This document shows positions 9,623 to 18,667 of a stretch of 48,964 bases of DNA, one piece after another. The stretch is from positions 1 through 48,964 of the forward strand of contig CACPPD010000004.1 in the NCBI GenBank assembly GCA_902635865.1, in the 5' to 3' direction. The first letter of the stretch is position 1. Each line of letters starts with the position of its first letter. Position numbers and translations under genes: made by a program. The DNA comes from an uncultured Pelagibacteraceae bacterium (lineage in GTDB: Bacteria; Pseudomonadota; Alphaproteobacteria; Pelagibacterales; Pelagibacteraceae). Below the pieces are notes generated by a model, which worked only from the letters and a program-made list of their open reading frames with translations, was not told where the DNA came from and did no database searches.

Positions 9623-9640
9623 CTAAAAACCCTTGTTTTT

Positions 9641-10354
9641 ATGAGTACTTTAGACGCTAACATCAGAAATACAAATACAAAAGGTGAACTTAATTCACTT
9701 CGGGACAATGGTAATGTACCTGCGATAATTTATGGTGGTGAAGCTCAAAATGAAAAAGTAGCTATACCAAAAAAGATACTTAAATCACTTATTGAGAAAG
9801 AAAACTTTTTATCTAGCATCATAACTTTAAATGTTGATGGTAAATCTCAAAAAGTTCTTCCAAGGGAAATTAAATATGACATTATTTCAGATGATCCCAT
9901 TCATGTAGATTTTCTAAGAATAGTCGCTGGAGTAAAAGTGAGAATTGAAGTTCCAGTAAAATTTTTAAATCATGAAAAATCTCCTGGGCTAAAAAGAGGT
10001 GGAGTTTTAAACATAGTAAGAAGGAAAGTTGAACTAAAATGTCCAAGCGAAAAAATTCCTGAAAATCTTGTAATAGATCTTGATGGAGTTGATATTGGAG
10101 AGAGTTTTAAGATTTCATCTATAAATCTTGACAGTGAAGTTACTCCCACGATTCAAGGAAGAGATTTCGTAATTGCAACTCTAGCAGCTCCTACTGTCAT
10201 GAAAGAACCTGAAAAACCTGCAGAAGCTGAGGCAGCTGAGGGTGAAGGTGCCGAAGGATCAGAAGTGGCGGCAGCTGAAGGTGGAGATAAACCAGCAGCT
10301 GAAGGCGATAAAAAAGAAGGTGAAGATAAAAAACCTGCTGAAGAAAAAAAATAA
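9641..10354 (+). CDS. rplY: 50S ribosomal protein L25 (bL25, CTC form)
   Basis: L25 binds 5S rRNA. The N-terminal L25 domain (about residues 1-90: NSLRDNGNVPAIIYGG, VLPREIKYDIISDDPIHVDFLRI) is followed by the CTC-type C-terminal domain (RIEVPVKFLNHEKSPGLKRGGVLNIVRRKVELKCP). A final tail of about 50 residues is built almost only from Ala, Glu, Gly, Lys and Pro. This low-complexity acidic tail is more GC-rich than its surroundings and is typical of alphaproteobacterial CTC proteins. Together with pth and ychF it forms a translation-related unit. Confidence 0.95.
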   Translation: MSTLDANIRNTNTKGELNSLRDNGNVPAIIYGGEAQNEKVAIPKKILKSLIEKENFLSSIITLNVDGKSQKVLPREIKYDIISDDPIHVDFLRIVAGVKVRIEVPVKFLNHEKSPGLKRGGVLNIVRRKVELKCPSEKIPENLVIDLDGVDIGESFKISSINLDSEVTPTIQGRDFVIATLAAPTVMKEPEKPAEAEAAEGEGAEGSEVAAAEGGDKPAAEGDKKEGEDKKPAEEKK

Positions 10355-10395
10355 GTTAATTAAAATTGAATTTTATCCTCCAATATTAATATTTT

Positions 10396-10956
10396 ATGCT
10401 TCTACTTGTAGGATTAGGCAATCCAACCCCAGACAGCGAAAACAATAGACACAATATTGGTTTTAAGATTATAGATGCAATAAATAAAAAATTCGGACTT
10501 TCAAAACAAAAACCAAAATTTAAAGGACTTCTTACAACTGGTAATGTAGGAGATCAAAAAGTTTACGCTATTAAACCTTTAACATTTATGAATAATTCTG
10601 GAATTTGTATTAGAGAATTAATTGAATATTTCAAAATAGATGCTGAGGATGTTATCGTTTTTCATGACGATCTAGATGTAGAATTTGGAAAAATAAAAGC
10701 AAAATTTGGAGGCTCTAATGCAGGACATAACGGAATTGCATCAATAGATAAATTTATTGGTAAAGATTATTCAAGAGTGCGAATAGGAATTGGTAAACCA
10801 AAAGATAAAATGGAAGTTAGTGATTTTGTTCTTCAAAATTTTGATGAGGATGAAATGCTTGGATTGGAAAAAGTTACCAATAACATTACAAATTCTATTT
10901 CAATACTTATCAACAAAAAATTAGATTTATTCTCTAGCACTGTAAATAATAAATAA
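10396..10956 (+). CDS. pth: Peptidyl-tRNA hydrolase
   Basis: Pth recycles peptidyl-tRNA that drops off ribosomes. The active-site N-terminus is intact (LVGLGNPTPDSENNRHNIGF, with the catalytic His at residue 19), followed by KPLTFMNNSG and VFHDDLDVEFGKIKAKFGGSNAGHNG. The 186 residues match the family. The start is 41 nt after rplY, and the stop TAA shares its last A with the ychF ATG (TAATG), indicating coupling. Confidence 0.97.
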   Translation: MLLLVGLGNPTPDSENNRHNIGFKIIDAINKKFGLSKQKPKFKGLLTTGNVGDQKVYAIKPLTFMNNSGICIRELIEYFKIDAEDVIVFHDDLDVEFGKIKAKFGGSNAGHNGIASIDKFIGKDYSRVRIGIGKPKDKMEVSDFVLQNFDEDEMLGLEKVTNNITNSISILINKKLDLFSSTVNNK

Positions 10957-12029
10957 TGAGTTTTAAATGCGGAATTGTTGGTTTGCCTAATGTGGGTAAA
11001 TCTACACTCTTTAATGCTCTTACAAACTCAAGCAAAGCCCAAGCTGCAAATTTTCCATTTTGTACGATAGATCCCAATGTGGGAGTTGTCCCTGTGCCAG
11101 ATGAAAGATTGAGTAAATTATCAGAAGTCTCAAAATCAAAAAAAACAATAAATACAACTATTTCATTTGTAGATATAGCTGGTCTTGTGAAGGGAGCATC
11201 TAAAGGCGAAGGATTGGGCAATAAATTTCTGTCACATATAAGAGAAGTTGATGCAGTTATTCATATGATTAGATGCTTTGACTCAGACGATATTCAAAAT
11301 GTTAATCCTGACGTTGACCCAATAAGAGATCTTGAGATCATTGAAACTGAAATGATGTTAGCTGACCTAGAGTCTCTTCAAAAAAGACTTGAAAAAAATA
11401 ATAGGAAAAATTTAGATGAAGAACAGCTGAAGATTTTAGAGATTGCATTAGATTGTATTAATAATGATAAAGATATATCAATACTAAATACTCAATTTGA
11501 AACAAAACAACTTAATCAAAGTGGCCTTTTATCAATAAAACCAAAGATTTTTGTTTGCAATGTAGATGAGCAAAGTGTACAGGATGGAAATAAATATACT
11601 AAAGACTTCATAGAAAAATTTGGAAAGGATAATACTCTAATTGTTTCTGCAGATATAGAAAACCAAATAAATGAACTAGCAGATGAAGAAAAAAAAAATT
11701 ATATGGATATGATTGGTTTAAAAAATACAGGTCTAAGTATTTTAATTCAAAAGGGCTATAAAATATTACAACTTGATACTTATTTTACTTCTGGACCTGA
11801 AGAAACAAGGGCTTGGACCATACAAAAAAACTGTACTGCTCCTAAAGCTGCAGGAGAAATTCATACAGATTTTGAAAAAGGTTTCATTAGAGCTGAAACT
11901 ATATCTTATAAGGATTTTATAGCCAATGATGGATGGGTAAATTCTAAGGCTAACGGAAAAATGAGATTAGAGGGTAAAGACTATATTGTTAAAGATGGAG
12001 ATGTACTAAACTTCAGATTCAACACGTGA
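10956..12029 (+). CDS. ychF: Redox-regulated ATPase YchF (Obg-family, OLA1 homologue)
   Basis: YchF is an Obg-related P-loop NTPase associated with ribosomes and stress responses that prefers ATP. The P-loop GLPNVGKST is at residues 8-16, DIAGLVKGASKGEGLGN is the G3/switch block, and NVDE replaces the usual NKxD, the hallmark of ATP preference in this group. The C-terminal TGS domain (AAGEIHTDFEKGFIRAETI) closes the 357-residue protein. Its last 24 nt overlap the convergent petC gene. Confidence 0.96.
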   Translation: MSFKCGIVGLPNVGKSTLFNALTNSSKAQAANFPFCTIDPNVGVVPVPDERLSKLSEVSKSKKTINTTISFVDIAGLVKGASKGEGLGNKFLSHIREVDAVIHMIRCFDSDDIQNVNPDVDPIRDLEIIETEMMLADLESLQKRLEKNNRKNLDEEQLKILEIALDCINNDKDISILNTQFETKQLNQSGLLSIKPKIFVCNVDEQSVQDGNKYTKDFIEKFGKDNTLIVSADIENQINELADEEKKNYMDMIGLKNTGLSILIQKGYKILQLDTYFTSGPEETRAWTIQKNCTAPKAAGEIHTDFEKGFIRAETISYKDFIANDGWVNSKANGKMRLEGKDYIVKDGDVLNFRFNT

Positions 12030-12785
12030 CCAGATTCTTTTCATACTAAAATAAACTAAAACAGTTAAAATAATTAAATAAACAATCGCTTTAAAGCCCA
12101 TCTGATGTCGAGATTCCAAATGAGGTTCGGCTGACCACATTAAGAAGGTCGTTACATCTTTTGACATCTGTTCTACTGTTGCATTTGTTCCGTCACCATA
12201 CTCTACTAGTCCATCTGATAATGGAGCAGCCATTCTAATTTTATTACCATACATATATTTGTTGTAGTAAACTCCGTCATCTAAAGACACATTGCTAGGA
12301 GCTTCTTCATATCCTTGTAATAAGGAATAAATATAGTCAACCCCACCTCCTCTAGCTTTAACCAAAACAGACATGTCTGGAGGGTATGCACCACCATTTG
12401 CTGCTTGGGCAGCTTTTACATTGTCATATGGCATTACAAATTTATCAGATAATTTACCTGGTCTTGTGAACATTTCACCATCAGAATTTGGACCGTCAGT
12501 TACTTCAAATGAAGCTGCTATAGCTTTAGCTTGAGCTTCAGAGAATTCTGGACCTCCTGGCTCTGCTAAATTTCTATAACTTAAATACTTCATCGAATGA
12601 CATGAGGCACATACTTCAGTATAAACTTGATACCCTCTTTGAAGAGAAGCTCTATCAAATTTGCCAAATAGACCCTTAAAACTCCAGTCAGTTTTTAGAT
12701 ATTCTGCTTTTTCAGCAGCAAAAGAATATGAATTTGAGGTAATAATTAAGATTATTATTGAGAATAATTTAAATAAATTTTTCAC
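12006..12785 (-). CDS. petC: Ubiquinol-cytochrome c reductase, cytochrome c1
   Basis: This is the heme-c subunit of the bc1 complex. It has a signal peptide (residues 1-24, ending SFA-A), the heme attachment motif CASCH at 59-63 followed by SMKYLSYRNL, and the sixth-ligand region IRMAAPLSDGLVEYGDG. A C-terminal anchor helix (AIVYLIILTVLVYFSMKRIW) completes it. Translation starts with GTG at 12785, just 1 nt after the petB stop, so it is the last gene of petA-petB-petC. Its 3' end overlaps ychF by 24 nt. The 259 residues match alphaproteobacterial cytochrome c1. Confidence 0.97.
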   Translation of the reverse strand: MKNLFKLFSIIILIITSNSYSFAAEKAEYLKTDWSFKGLFGKFDRASLQRGYQVYTEVCASCHSMKYLSYRNLAEPGGPEFSEAQAKAIAASFEVTDGPNSDGEMFTRPGKLSDKFVMPYDNVKAAQAANGGAYPPDMSVLVKARGGGVDYIYSLLQGYEEAPSNVSLDDGVYYNKYMYGNKIRMAAPLSDGLVEYGDGTNATVEQMSKDVTTFLMWSAEPHLESRHQMGFKAIVYLIILTVLVYFSMKRIWSRVESEV

Positions 12786-12786
12786 C

Positions 12787-14049
12787 TTATTCTATTTTGC
12801 TCTCTTTATTTCTGGCAGCAGCTAGATTTGGTGAACCACCTAGAACAGGTTCGGTAATACTTAGAGGCACTGGTAAAGTTTTTTCTTTAATACCTAAAAC
12901 AGGTAGAATAACTAAAAAATGCAAAAAGTAATACGCTGTTGCAACTCGTGCTATCAACAAGTAAAGTCCCTCTGCTGGCATCGCTCCCACATAACCAAGT
13001 ATCAAAACATCAGCAACTAATATCCAGTAAAATTGTTTATATAAAGGTCTGAATACTGCGGATCTTATTTTTGATGTATCTAACCAAGGTAAAACCGCTA
13101 AGATTAATATTGCAGATAACATAGCCACAACTCCTAGCAATTTATCAGGAACTGATCTTAATATTGCATAAAAAGGTAAGAGATACCATTCAGGAACAAT
13201 GTGTGCAGGTGTTACCATTGGGTTTGCCTCAATATAATTATCTGCATGACCTAAAATATTTGGTGCGTAGAATACAAAGAATGCAAACACAATCATGAAC
13301 ATTAATAAAGCAAAACCATCTTTAATTACTATGTAAGGATGGAAAGGCACAGTGTCTTTCGATGGTTTTTTTACATCTATTCCAACTGGATTATTGTTAC
13401 CAGGAACATGTAAAGCCCATATATGTAAAACAACTAATCCTAAAATTAAAAAAGGAATTAAATAATGCAAAGTAAAAAATCTAGTTAACGTAGGGTTGTC
13501 AACTGAATAACCTCCCCACAACCAAGTGACAATACCCTCTCCAACTAATGGAATAGCACTAAATAAATTTGTGATCACAGTTGCTCCCCAGAAGCTCATT
13601 TGTCCCCAAGGTAATACATAACCCATAAATGCAGCTGCCATCATTAGCAAGTAAATAATTATTCCAATTATCCAAATTATTTCTCTTGGTGCTTTGTAAG
13701 AACCATAAAACAATGACCTGAAGATATGAATGTAGACTGCTAGGAAAAACATAGATGCACCATTTGCATGAATGTATCTAATTAACCAACCATAGTTTAC
13801 ATCACGCATTATGTGCTCAACACTTTCAAAAGCCATATCTGCGTGAGCAATGTAATGCATTGCAAGAGTTAATCCGGTGACAATTTGAGTGATTAAGCAA
13901 AAAGTTAAAATTCCACCAAATGTCCACCAATAATTTAAATTTTTAGGAGTCGGATAATCTGTTAAATGATTTGCAAGAGTTAATAGCGGCAATCGATCAT
14001 TAAACCATTGTCCTACCTTAGATTTTGGTCTGTAATCATGGTCACTCAT
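12787..14049 (-). CDS. petB: Ubiquinol-cytochrome c reductase, cytochrome b
   Basis: Cytochrome b carries the two b hemes and the Qo and Qi sites. The heme-ligand helices are visible ([18 protein letters not shown] and [20 protein letters not shown]), as is the Qo-site PEWY motif in [20 protein letters not shown]. Eight or so transmembrane helices and 420 residues mark it as the full-length alphaproteobacterial/mitochondrial form rather than a split b6/IV. It starts with ATG, 6 nt after petA and 1 nt before petC. Confidence 0.97.
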   Translation of the reverse strand: MSDHDYRPKSKVGQWFNDRLPLLTLANHLTDYPTPKNLNYWWTFGGILTFCLITQIVTGLTLAMHYIAHADMAFESVEHIMRDVNYGWLIRYIHANGASMFFLAVYIHIFRSLFYGSYKAPREIIWIIGIIIYLLMMAAAFMGYVLPWGQMSFWGATVITNLFSAIPLVGEGIVTWLWGGYSVDNPTLTRFFTLHYLIPFLILGLVVLHIWALHVPGNNNPVGIDVKKPSKDTVPFHPYIVIKDGFALLMFMIVFAFFVFYAPNILGHADNYIEANPMVTPAHIVPEWYLLPFYAILRSVPDKLLGVVAMLSAILILAVLPWLDTSKIRSAVFRPLYKQFYWILVADVLILGYVGAMPAEGLYLLIARVATAYYFLHFLVILPVLGIKEKTLPVPLSITEPVLGGSPNLAAARNKESKIE

Positions 14050-14055
14050 TTTTCT

Positions 14056-14565
14056 TTATCCAATTTTAATTGTGTTTGCATCAACGAATTCATATTTAGG
14101 CACTTCCATATTCCAAGGCGCTGGTCCTTTTCTAATTCTTCCAGAAGTATCATAATGAGATCCATGACATGGACAGAACCACCCATTATAATCACCTTTA
14201 TCATTTAAAGGTACGCATCCAAGGTGTGTGCATACACCTAACATAACAAGCCACTCAGGGTTTTTTGCTCTATCTTCATCTTTTTCTGGATGAATTAAGT
14301 CTTCCATCTTAACATTTCTTGCCTCATCAATTTCTTCTTGAGTTCTTCTTCTTATAAATACTGGTTTACCTCTCCATAAAACAGTCAATGTATTTCCAGG
14401 TGTTAATGAACTTACATCGACCTCTGTACTAGCTAATGCTTTAACAGAAGCATCTGGATTCATTTGATCTATCATTGGCCACACTACTGCAGCTGCACCA
14501 ACAGCTCCTACAGCTGTGGTAGCTGTAAATAAAAAATCTCTTCTTTTTGTTTTTTTTTCAGACAC
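14056..14565 (-). CDS. petA: Ubiquinol-cytochrome c reductase, Rieske iron-sulfur subunit
   Basis: The 2Fe-2S subunit of bc1 has a twin-arginine N-terminus ([16 protein letters not shown], a Tat export and anchor sequence) and the cluster-binding boxes CTHLGC (Cys112, His114, Cys117) and CPCHGSHYD (Cys131, Cys133, His134). The start is GTG at 14565; an in-frame stop lies five codons upstream and no ATG is available. It is the first gene of the petABC operon, with the presumed promoter in the 92-bp gap shared with trmL. Confidence 0.96.
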   Translation of the reverse strand: MSEKKTKRRDFLFTATTAVGAVGAAAVVWPMIDQMNPDASVKALASTEVDVSSLTPGNTLTVLWRGKPVFIRRRTQEEIDEARNVKMEDLIHPEKDEDRAKNPEWLVMLGVCTHLGCVPLNDKGDYNGWFCPCHGSHYDTSGRIRKGPAPWNMEVPKYEFVDANTIKIG

Positions 14566-14657
14566 TTTTAGTAGCTTTTATTATTATCTCTTTTTGATTT
14601 AAAATAGTTAATATACGAATTCATATAATATAAAATAATTATTTTACTACTGATAGA
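14566..14657. promoter_or_regulatory. Divergent promoter region between petABC and trmL
   Basis: This 92-bp, extremely AT-rich gap separates the divergent starts of petA and trmL and is one of the two largest non-coding stretches here. On the plus strand a perfect TATAAT occurs at 14624-14629, 28 nt before the trmL ATG. A TTGATT at 14594-14599 is too far upstream (24 bp) for a standard -35. Minus-strand AT hexamers that could serve petA are numerous and not individually convincing. Confidence 0.4.
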
Positions 14658-15131
14658 ATGACACAGAATTCAACAATTTTAGTACCCAAAATAGCTTTGT
14701 ATGAGCCTGATATACCTCAGAATACTGCTGCAATCATAAGAACTTGTGCTTGTTTGGGTGCTAAACTAGAAATAATTGAACCATGTGGCTTTCTATTATC
14801 AGATAAACGATTTAAAAGAGTGGTTATGGACTATATGGACTATAGTCAAATAGAATTTTATCAGAGTTTTGAAAAATTTTTTGAGGCAAAGAAGAAACAA
14901 AGAGTCGTATTGATGACAACTAAGGGTTCAATAAATTATACTAAATTTAAATTTAAGCCTGATGATACTATTTTGTTTGGAAGAGAAAGCGCTGGGGTAC
15001 CAGAAGAGGTCCATAAAATTATTAAAAATCGTTTAAAAATACCAATGAATAGCCAAGTAAGATCTCTTAATATTGCATCGTCTGTTGCCATTGTTTTGGC
15101 AGAAAGTTTGCGTCAAATAGAATTAATATAA
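14658..15131 (+). CDS. trmL: tRNA (cytidine/uridine-34-2'-O)-methyltransferase
   Basis: This is a small SPOUT (TrmH-superfamily) methyltransferase that modifies the wobble base of tRNA-Leu. Residues IALYEPDIPQNTAAIIRTCACLGA form the N-terminal motif, LFGRESAGVPEEVH is SPOUT motif 2, and IPMNSQVRSLNIASSVAIVLAE is motif 3 with the trefoil-knot pattern. The 157-residue length without extra domains is typical of TrmL. hemF starts 1 nt downstream. Confidence 0.93.
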   Translation: MTQNSTILVPKIALYEPDIPQNTAAIIRTCACLGAKLEIIEPCGFLLSDKRFKRVVMDYMDYSQIEFYQSFEKFFEAKKKQRVVLMTTKGSINYTKFKFKPDDTILFGRESAGVPEEVHKIIKNRLKIPMNSQVRSLNIASSVAIVLAESLRQIELI

Positions 15132-15132
15132 A

Positions 15133-15960
15133 ATGGATATTTCAATCAAAAAAGACTTAGCGAGTAACTGGTTTAAGCTATTACAAAATGCAATATGCGA
15201 CGACATTTTAAAAATTGAAAAAGATAAAATAAATTTTGAGTCAAATTCTTGGAAAAGAAGCAATAAAAAAGATGAGGGTGGTGGTGAATATAGAATTTTT
15301 AAAAGTGGAAAAATTTTTGAAAAAGTAGGAGTAAATTTTTCAAAAGTTTATGGAAAATTTCCTAAGCAATTTCAAAAGAATATACCAGGCGCAAGCAAAG
15401 ATCCTAAATTTTGGGCATCAGGAATATCAATCGTTATGCATATGCAAAATCCCCATATTCCTGCAATGCATTTTAATACCAGATTTATTTGTACAACAAA
15501 GAATTGGTTTGGTGGAGGAATGGATGTAACCCCAGCAATAAAAGATGAAAAAGAGAAGAAAAACTTTCATAAAATATTAAAAGCAATGTGCGATAGACAT
15601 AATAAAAATTATTATAAAAAATATAAAAAGTGGTGTGATGAATATTTTTATCTACCTCATAGAAAAGAGGCAAGAGGTATAGGTGGAATCTTTTTTGATT
15701 ATAAAAATGATAATTTTGAAAATGACTTTAAATTTGTCAGAGATGTTGGTGTTACATTTCAAATGCTATTTAATGAAATAATTAAAAAAAAAATAAAAAG
15801 AAAATGGACTTTAAAAGATAAAGAGTTTCAGTATATTAAAAGAGGTCGATACGCAGAATTTAATTTACTTTATGATAGAGGGACAAAATTTGGATTACAA
15901 ACTGGTGGTAATGTTGAAGGAATTTTAATGTCATTACCTCCGATTGCAAAATGGAAATAA
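15133..15960 (+). CDS. hemF: Oxygen-dependent coproporphyrinogen III oxidase
   Basis: HemF converts coproporphyrinogen III to protoporphyrinogen IX using O2, fitting an obligate aerobe. Conserved blocks are HMQNPHIPAMHFNTRF, WFGGGMDVTPA, YFYLPHRKEARGIGGIFFDY and, at the C-terminus, RGRYAEFNLLYDRGTKFGLQTGG. Length is 275 residues. The heme made is needed by the bc1 and aa3 complexes encoded in the same window. It sits in tight tandem between trmL and greA (3-nt gap). Confidence 0.96.
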   Translation: MDISIKKDLASNWFKLLQNAICDDILKIEKDKINFESNSWKRSNKKDEGGGEYRIFKSGKIFEKVGVNFSKVYGKFPKQFQKNIPGASKDPKFWASGISIVMHMQNPHIPAMHFNTRFICTTKNWFGGGMDVTPAIKDEKEKKNFHKILKAMCDRHNKNYYKKYKKWCDEYFYLPHRKEARGIGGIFFDYKNDNFENDFKFVRDVGVTFQMLFNEIIKKKIKRKWTLKDKEFQYIKRGRYAEFNLLYDRGTKFGLQTGGNVEGILMSLPPIAKWK

Positions 15961-15963
15961 AAA

Positions 15964-16440
15964 ATGGATAAAGAGCCAATAACATTAAACGGATTAAATA
16001 AACTAAATGATGAATTAGTTTTTTTAAAAGAAAAAAAAAGACCTGAAATAGTAGCTGCAATTGCTGAAGCAAGATCTCATGGAGATCTTAAAGAAAACGC
16101 TGAATATCATGCAGCTAAAGAAGAACAGTCTCATAACGAGGGAAGAATAACCGAAATTAATGATATTATTGCAAGAGCAAATGTTATTGATGTTACAAAA
16201 CTAAACAATGAAGGAAAAGTAATTTTTGGATCTACAGTTTATTTAGAAGATTTAGATACTGGTGAAAAAATTAATTATAAAATTGTTGGAAAAGATGAAG
16301 CAGATTTAAAACAAAAACTTATTTTCTTTCAATCACCAATTGGTAAAGGTTTGATTGGAAAAAATAAAAATGATTTAGTTGAAATAAATACACCCTCTGG
16401 TGTAAAAAATTTTGAAATCAAAGACGTTAAATATATTTAA
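15964..16440 (+). CDS. greA: Transcription elongation factor GreA
   Basis: GreA rescues backtracked RNA polymerase by stimulating transcript cleavage. The N-terminal coiled coil carries the conserved acidic tip region (ARSHGDLKENAEYHAAKEEQSHNEGRI). The C-terminal FKBP-like domain includes IFGSTVYLEDLDTGEKINYKIVG and SPIGKGLIGKNKNDLVEI. The 158 residues are full length. Its TAA overlaps the convergent stop of the CCA-adding enzyme gene by 4 nt. Confidence 0.97.
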   Translation: MDKEPITLNGLNKLNDELVFLKEKKRPEIVAAIAEARSHGDLKENAEYHAAKEEQSHNEGRITEINDIIARANVIDVTKLNNEGKVIFGSTVYLEDLDTGEKINYKIVGKDEADLKQKLIFFQSPIGKGLIGKNKNDLVEINTPSGVKNFEIKDVKYI

Positions 16441-17711
16441 CCTTTAACTATTTGCTGTACTTGCTTGTCTGAAATTTGAAATCCGTTTTGAACCCAAATT
16501 TCTTCAATTTTTTTTAATTTATTACCTAAAGTTTTACCCTCAGGAATTTGAAATTTAGACATTAGTAGATCAGCCCCTATTGGTAAAGTTGGAATTACTT
16601 TATCTTTAAAAGTTTCTAATAGTTTGATTAGTTTCTTTTCTACTTTGTTTGAGGTGAAAATTTTAAAGTTAATTATATCTATTACAGCCTGTTTCCCATT
16701 AAAATAAAAAAATTTATTTAAATTTTTCTCTGTAAAATTGTTTAAAGTTACTTTTTCTCTATAAAATATATCTATCAATTTTAATCTTTTTTTATCTTTG
16801 TTAGATATTTTAAATTTATAAAGAAAATAATCAGCATTATCAGTCCCATCAATCACTAAAAGCGCAATTAAAAATATAAAATCAATTTTTAAAAAATTCT
16901 CTGCAGCATAAGAATTTTGTTTTTTAAAATTTTTAATATTCTTTAATTGAGGGAAAATTATTTCTACTAGTTCTAAACTTTCTTTATCTTTAAAGAGTTT
17001 TAAAAATCCATTTGAACTAGTTATTTTTTTTAGTTCATCGATTAATCTTTCAGATGATATATTTGAAATTCCATCAATATTTTTTTTTATATTTTTTATT
17101 ATTTCTGGCTGGTGGTTATGATTTGAGTAATTTAAATAAAATCTTAAATACCTCAAAATACGTAAATAATCCTCTTGAATTCTTTTTTCCGCATTGCCTA
17201 TAAAATTAATATAACCCTCCTCCAAATCTTTTTTACCGTTAAATGGATCAAATAAATTACCATCGCCATCTGCATAAATTGAATTGATAGTAAAATCCCT
17301 TCTAGAGGCATCTTCCTTCCAATCTAAAGAGAATTCTACTTCAGCATGTCTTCCATCAGTTGAGACGTCTTTCCTTAAAGAAGTAATTTCATATTTATAT
17401 TCGTCAATTATTGCGGTTATAGTTCCGTGTTCAATTCCTGTTTCATAATAATTTATTTGTTTGTTTTTAAGAGCCTCACAAACTTCTAGGGGAGTTAAAT
17501 TTGTTGCTAGATCAATATCATCAACATTTTCTTTTTTTATCACTTTTCTTACACATCCGCCTACATATCTGATTTCACTTTTCTCTGAAAAATTATTTAT
17601 TGCTTCAAAAATTTTATTTGTGGGAGTTGTTAAAGTAATTTGTTTTAAATTATGACTGATATAGTCAAGATTTTTTGATCGGGAAAAAAATTTATCTAAA
17701 AAATTTTTCAT
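16437..17711 (-). CDS. cca: CCA tRNA nucleotidyltransferase / poly(A) polymerase family
   Basis: This is a class II nucleotidyltransferase. The head domain has IRYVGGCVRKVI and the catalytic DxD in VDDIDLATNL, then TSLRKDVSTDGRHAEVEF and the basic RRDFTINSIYAD motif. ILRYLRFYLNYS follows, then a helical body. These features mark the CCA-adding/poly(A) polymerase superfamily; by analogy with other alphaproteobacteria I call it CCA-adding. The ATG lies 3 nt downstream of the 3' end of tRNA-Gln on the same strand, so processing of that tRNA would leave this mRNA with almost no leader. It converges on greA. Confidence 0.9.
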   Translation of the reverse strand: MKNFLDKFFSRSKNLDYISHNLKQITLTTPTNKIFEAINNFSEKSEIRYVGGCVRKVIKKENVDDIDLATNLTPLEVCEALKNKQINYYETGIEHGTITAIIDEYKYEITSLRKDVSTDGRHAEVEFSLDWKEDASRRDFTINSIYADGDGNLFDPFNGKKDLEEGYINFIGNAEKRIQEDYLRILRYLRFYLNYSNHNHQPEIIKNIKKNIDGISNISSERLIDELKKITSSNGFLKLFKDKESLELVEIIFPQLKNIKNFKKQNSYAAENFLKIDFIFLIALLVIDGTDNADYFLYKFKISNKDKKRLKLIDIFYREKVTLNNFTEKNLNKFFYFNGKQAVIDIINFKIFTSNKVEKKLIKLLETFKDKVIPTLPIGADLLMSKFQIPEGKTLGNKLKKIEEIWVQNGFQISDKQVQQIVKG

Positions 17712-17714
17712 AAA

Positions 17715-17788
17715 TGGCTGGGGCGCTAGGATTCGAACCTAGGATGCAGGTACCAAAAACCCGTGCCTTACCGCTTGGCTACGCCCCA
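17715..17788 (-). tRNA. tRNA-Gln (anticodon UUG)
   Basis: On the minus strand the sequence folds into a full cloverleaf. A 7-bp acceptor stem TGGGGCG/CGCCCCA is followed by a 3-bp D stem GCC/GGC and an anticodon stem CGGGT/ACCTG around loop TTTTGGT (anticodon TTG). The variable loop has 4 nt, and the T stem CTAGG/CCTAG encloses TTCGAAT. The discriminator is G, and the terminal CCA is encoded (17715-17717). The U-A first pair of the acceptor is typical of tRNA-Gln. It lies between ispE and cca in the same orientation. Confidence 0.96.
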
Positions 17789-17821
17789 ATACTAGCTTCC
17801 TATAACATAAAAATATAAAAT

Positions 17822-18667
17822 TCATATAGTTTTTGCTGTAACACACCAATAATTTTTATATTTTCTTTTAAATTTAGCTTTTGCCAATTTACAACTCTTT
17901 AATGAATTGTAATAGGCAACAATTGTTGATCCTGAACCAGTCATTCTTACAAATAATGGATTATTTATACTTTCTAAGAACAACTTTATTTTTTTAAGTT
18001 TTGGATATTTTTTGAGTGCTATTGTTTCAAGCGCATTTTGTTGATCAATCAAATATTTTGCTCCAAACATGTTTTTTTTAGGATTGTTATATTTTGATTT
18101 TGTATACTTTCGAACAGCTGAGTATATTTTTTTAGTTGAGCACCCAAAATTAGGCTTTACTAAAGTAGAGTAATATTTTGGAGTATTATAAATCTTTTTT
18201 ATTCTACCACCTGATGACAACACACAGCTGGATGAAATGGTGCCTAAAATTACATCAGAACCAACTAAGTCACAGATACTTCGAGTTTTTTGATGATTAG
18301 GGTGAATAATTTTTTTTTTAACCAGATAATTAAAAACACTAGCTGCATTCATCGATCCCCCACCTAACCCAGCTTCTTGAGGGATTAATTTTTTAATTTT
18401 TACTTTGAATTTTTTATTTTTTAATAAATTTTCTTTATCTAATATTTTAAATAATTTTTGAACAGTATTTTTTTTTCCAATATTTTTAGAAAACTTTCCA
18501 TAAAAAGAAATATGATGTTTTTTTCCATTATGCTGATTTATCGAAATAGCATCATGTAAATCTATGAAACCAATTATACTTTCAATTTTATGTAAAACCT
18601 TTTTTTTTCCAGTGATATTTAGTGCTAAATTTAACTTTGCATTAGATTTAATTTTATTAATTTTCAT
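17822..18667 (-). CDS. ispE: 4-diphosphocytidyl-2-C-methyl-D-erythritol kinase
   Basis: IspE is the ATP-dependent kinase of the MEP isoprenoid pathway. This GHMP kinase has the N-terminal SNAKLNLALNI block, the ATP-binding glycine loop PQEAGLGGGSMNAAS and the C-terminal MTGSGSTIVAYY motif. The 281 residues are standard, with an unusually high lysine content. It starts directly at the stop of the TPR gene (0-nt gap). Together with ispH in this window it feeds IPP and DMAPP into quinone and retinal synthesis. Confidence 0.92.
   Translation of the reverse strand: MKINKIKSNAKLNLALNITGKKKVLHKIESIIGFIDLHDAISINQHNGKKHHISFYGKFSKNIGKKNTVQKLFKILDKENLLKNKKFKVKIKKLIPQEAGLGGGSMNAASVFNYLVKKKIIHPNHQKTRSICDLVGSDVILGTISSSCVLSSGGRIKKIYNTPKYYSTLVKPNFGCSTKKIYSAVRKYTKSKYNNPKKNMFGAKYLIDQQNALETIALKKYPKLKKIKLFLESINNPLFVRMTGSGSTIVAYYNSLKSCKLAKAKFKRKYKNYWCVTAKTI

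Noticed and set aside
10242..10448. A 68-codon plus-strand frame across the rplY tail and the pth start
   Set aside because: It is a shifted reading of the Lys/Glu/Ala-rich L25 tail, overlaps two well-supported genes and has a low-complexity lysine-rich translation.
14594..14629. TTGATT plus TATAAT as a standard sigma-70 promoter for trmL
   Set aside because: The spacer is 24 bp, too long for a standard promoter. The TATAAT alone was recorded as weak evidence.
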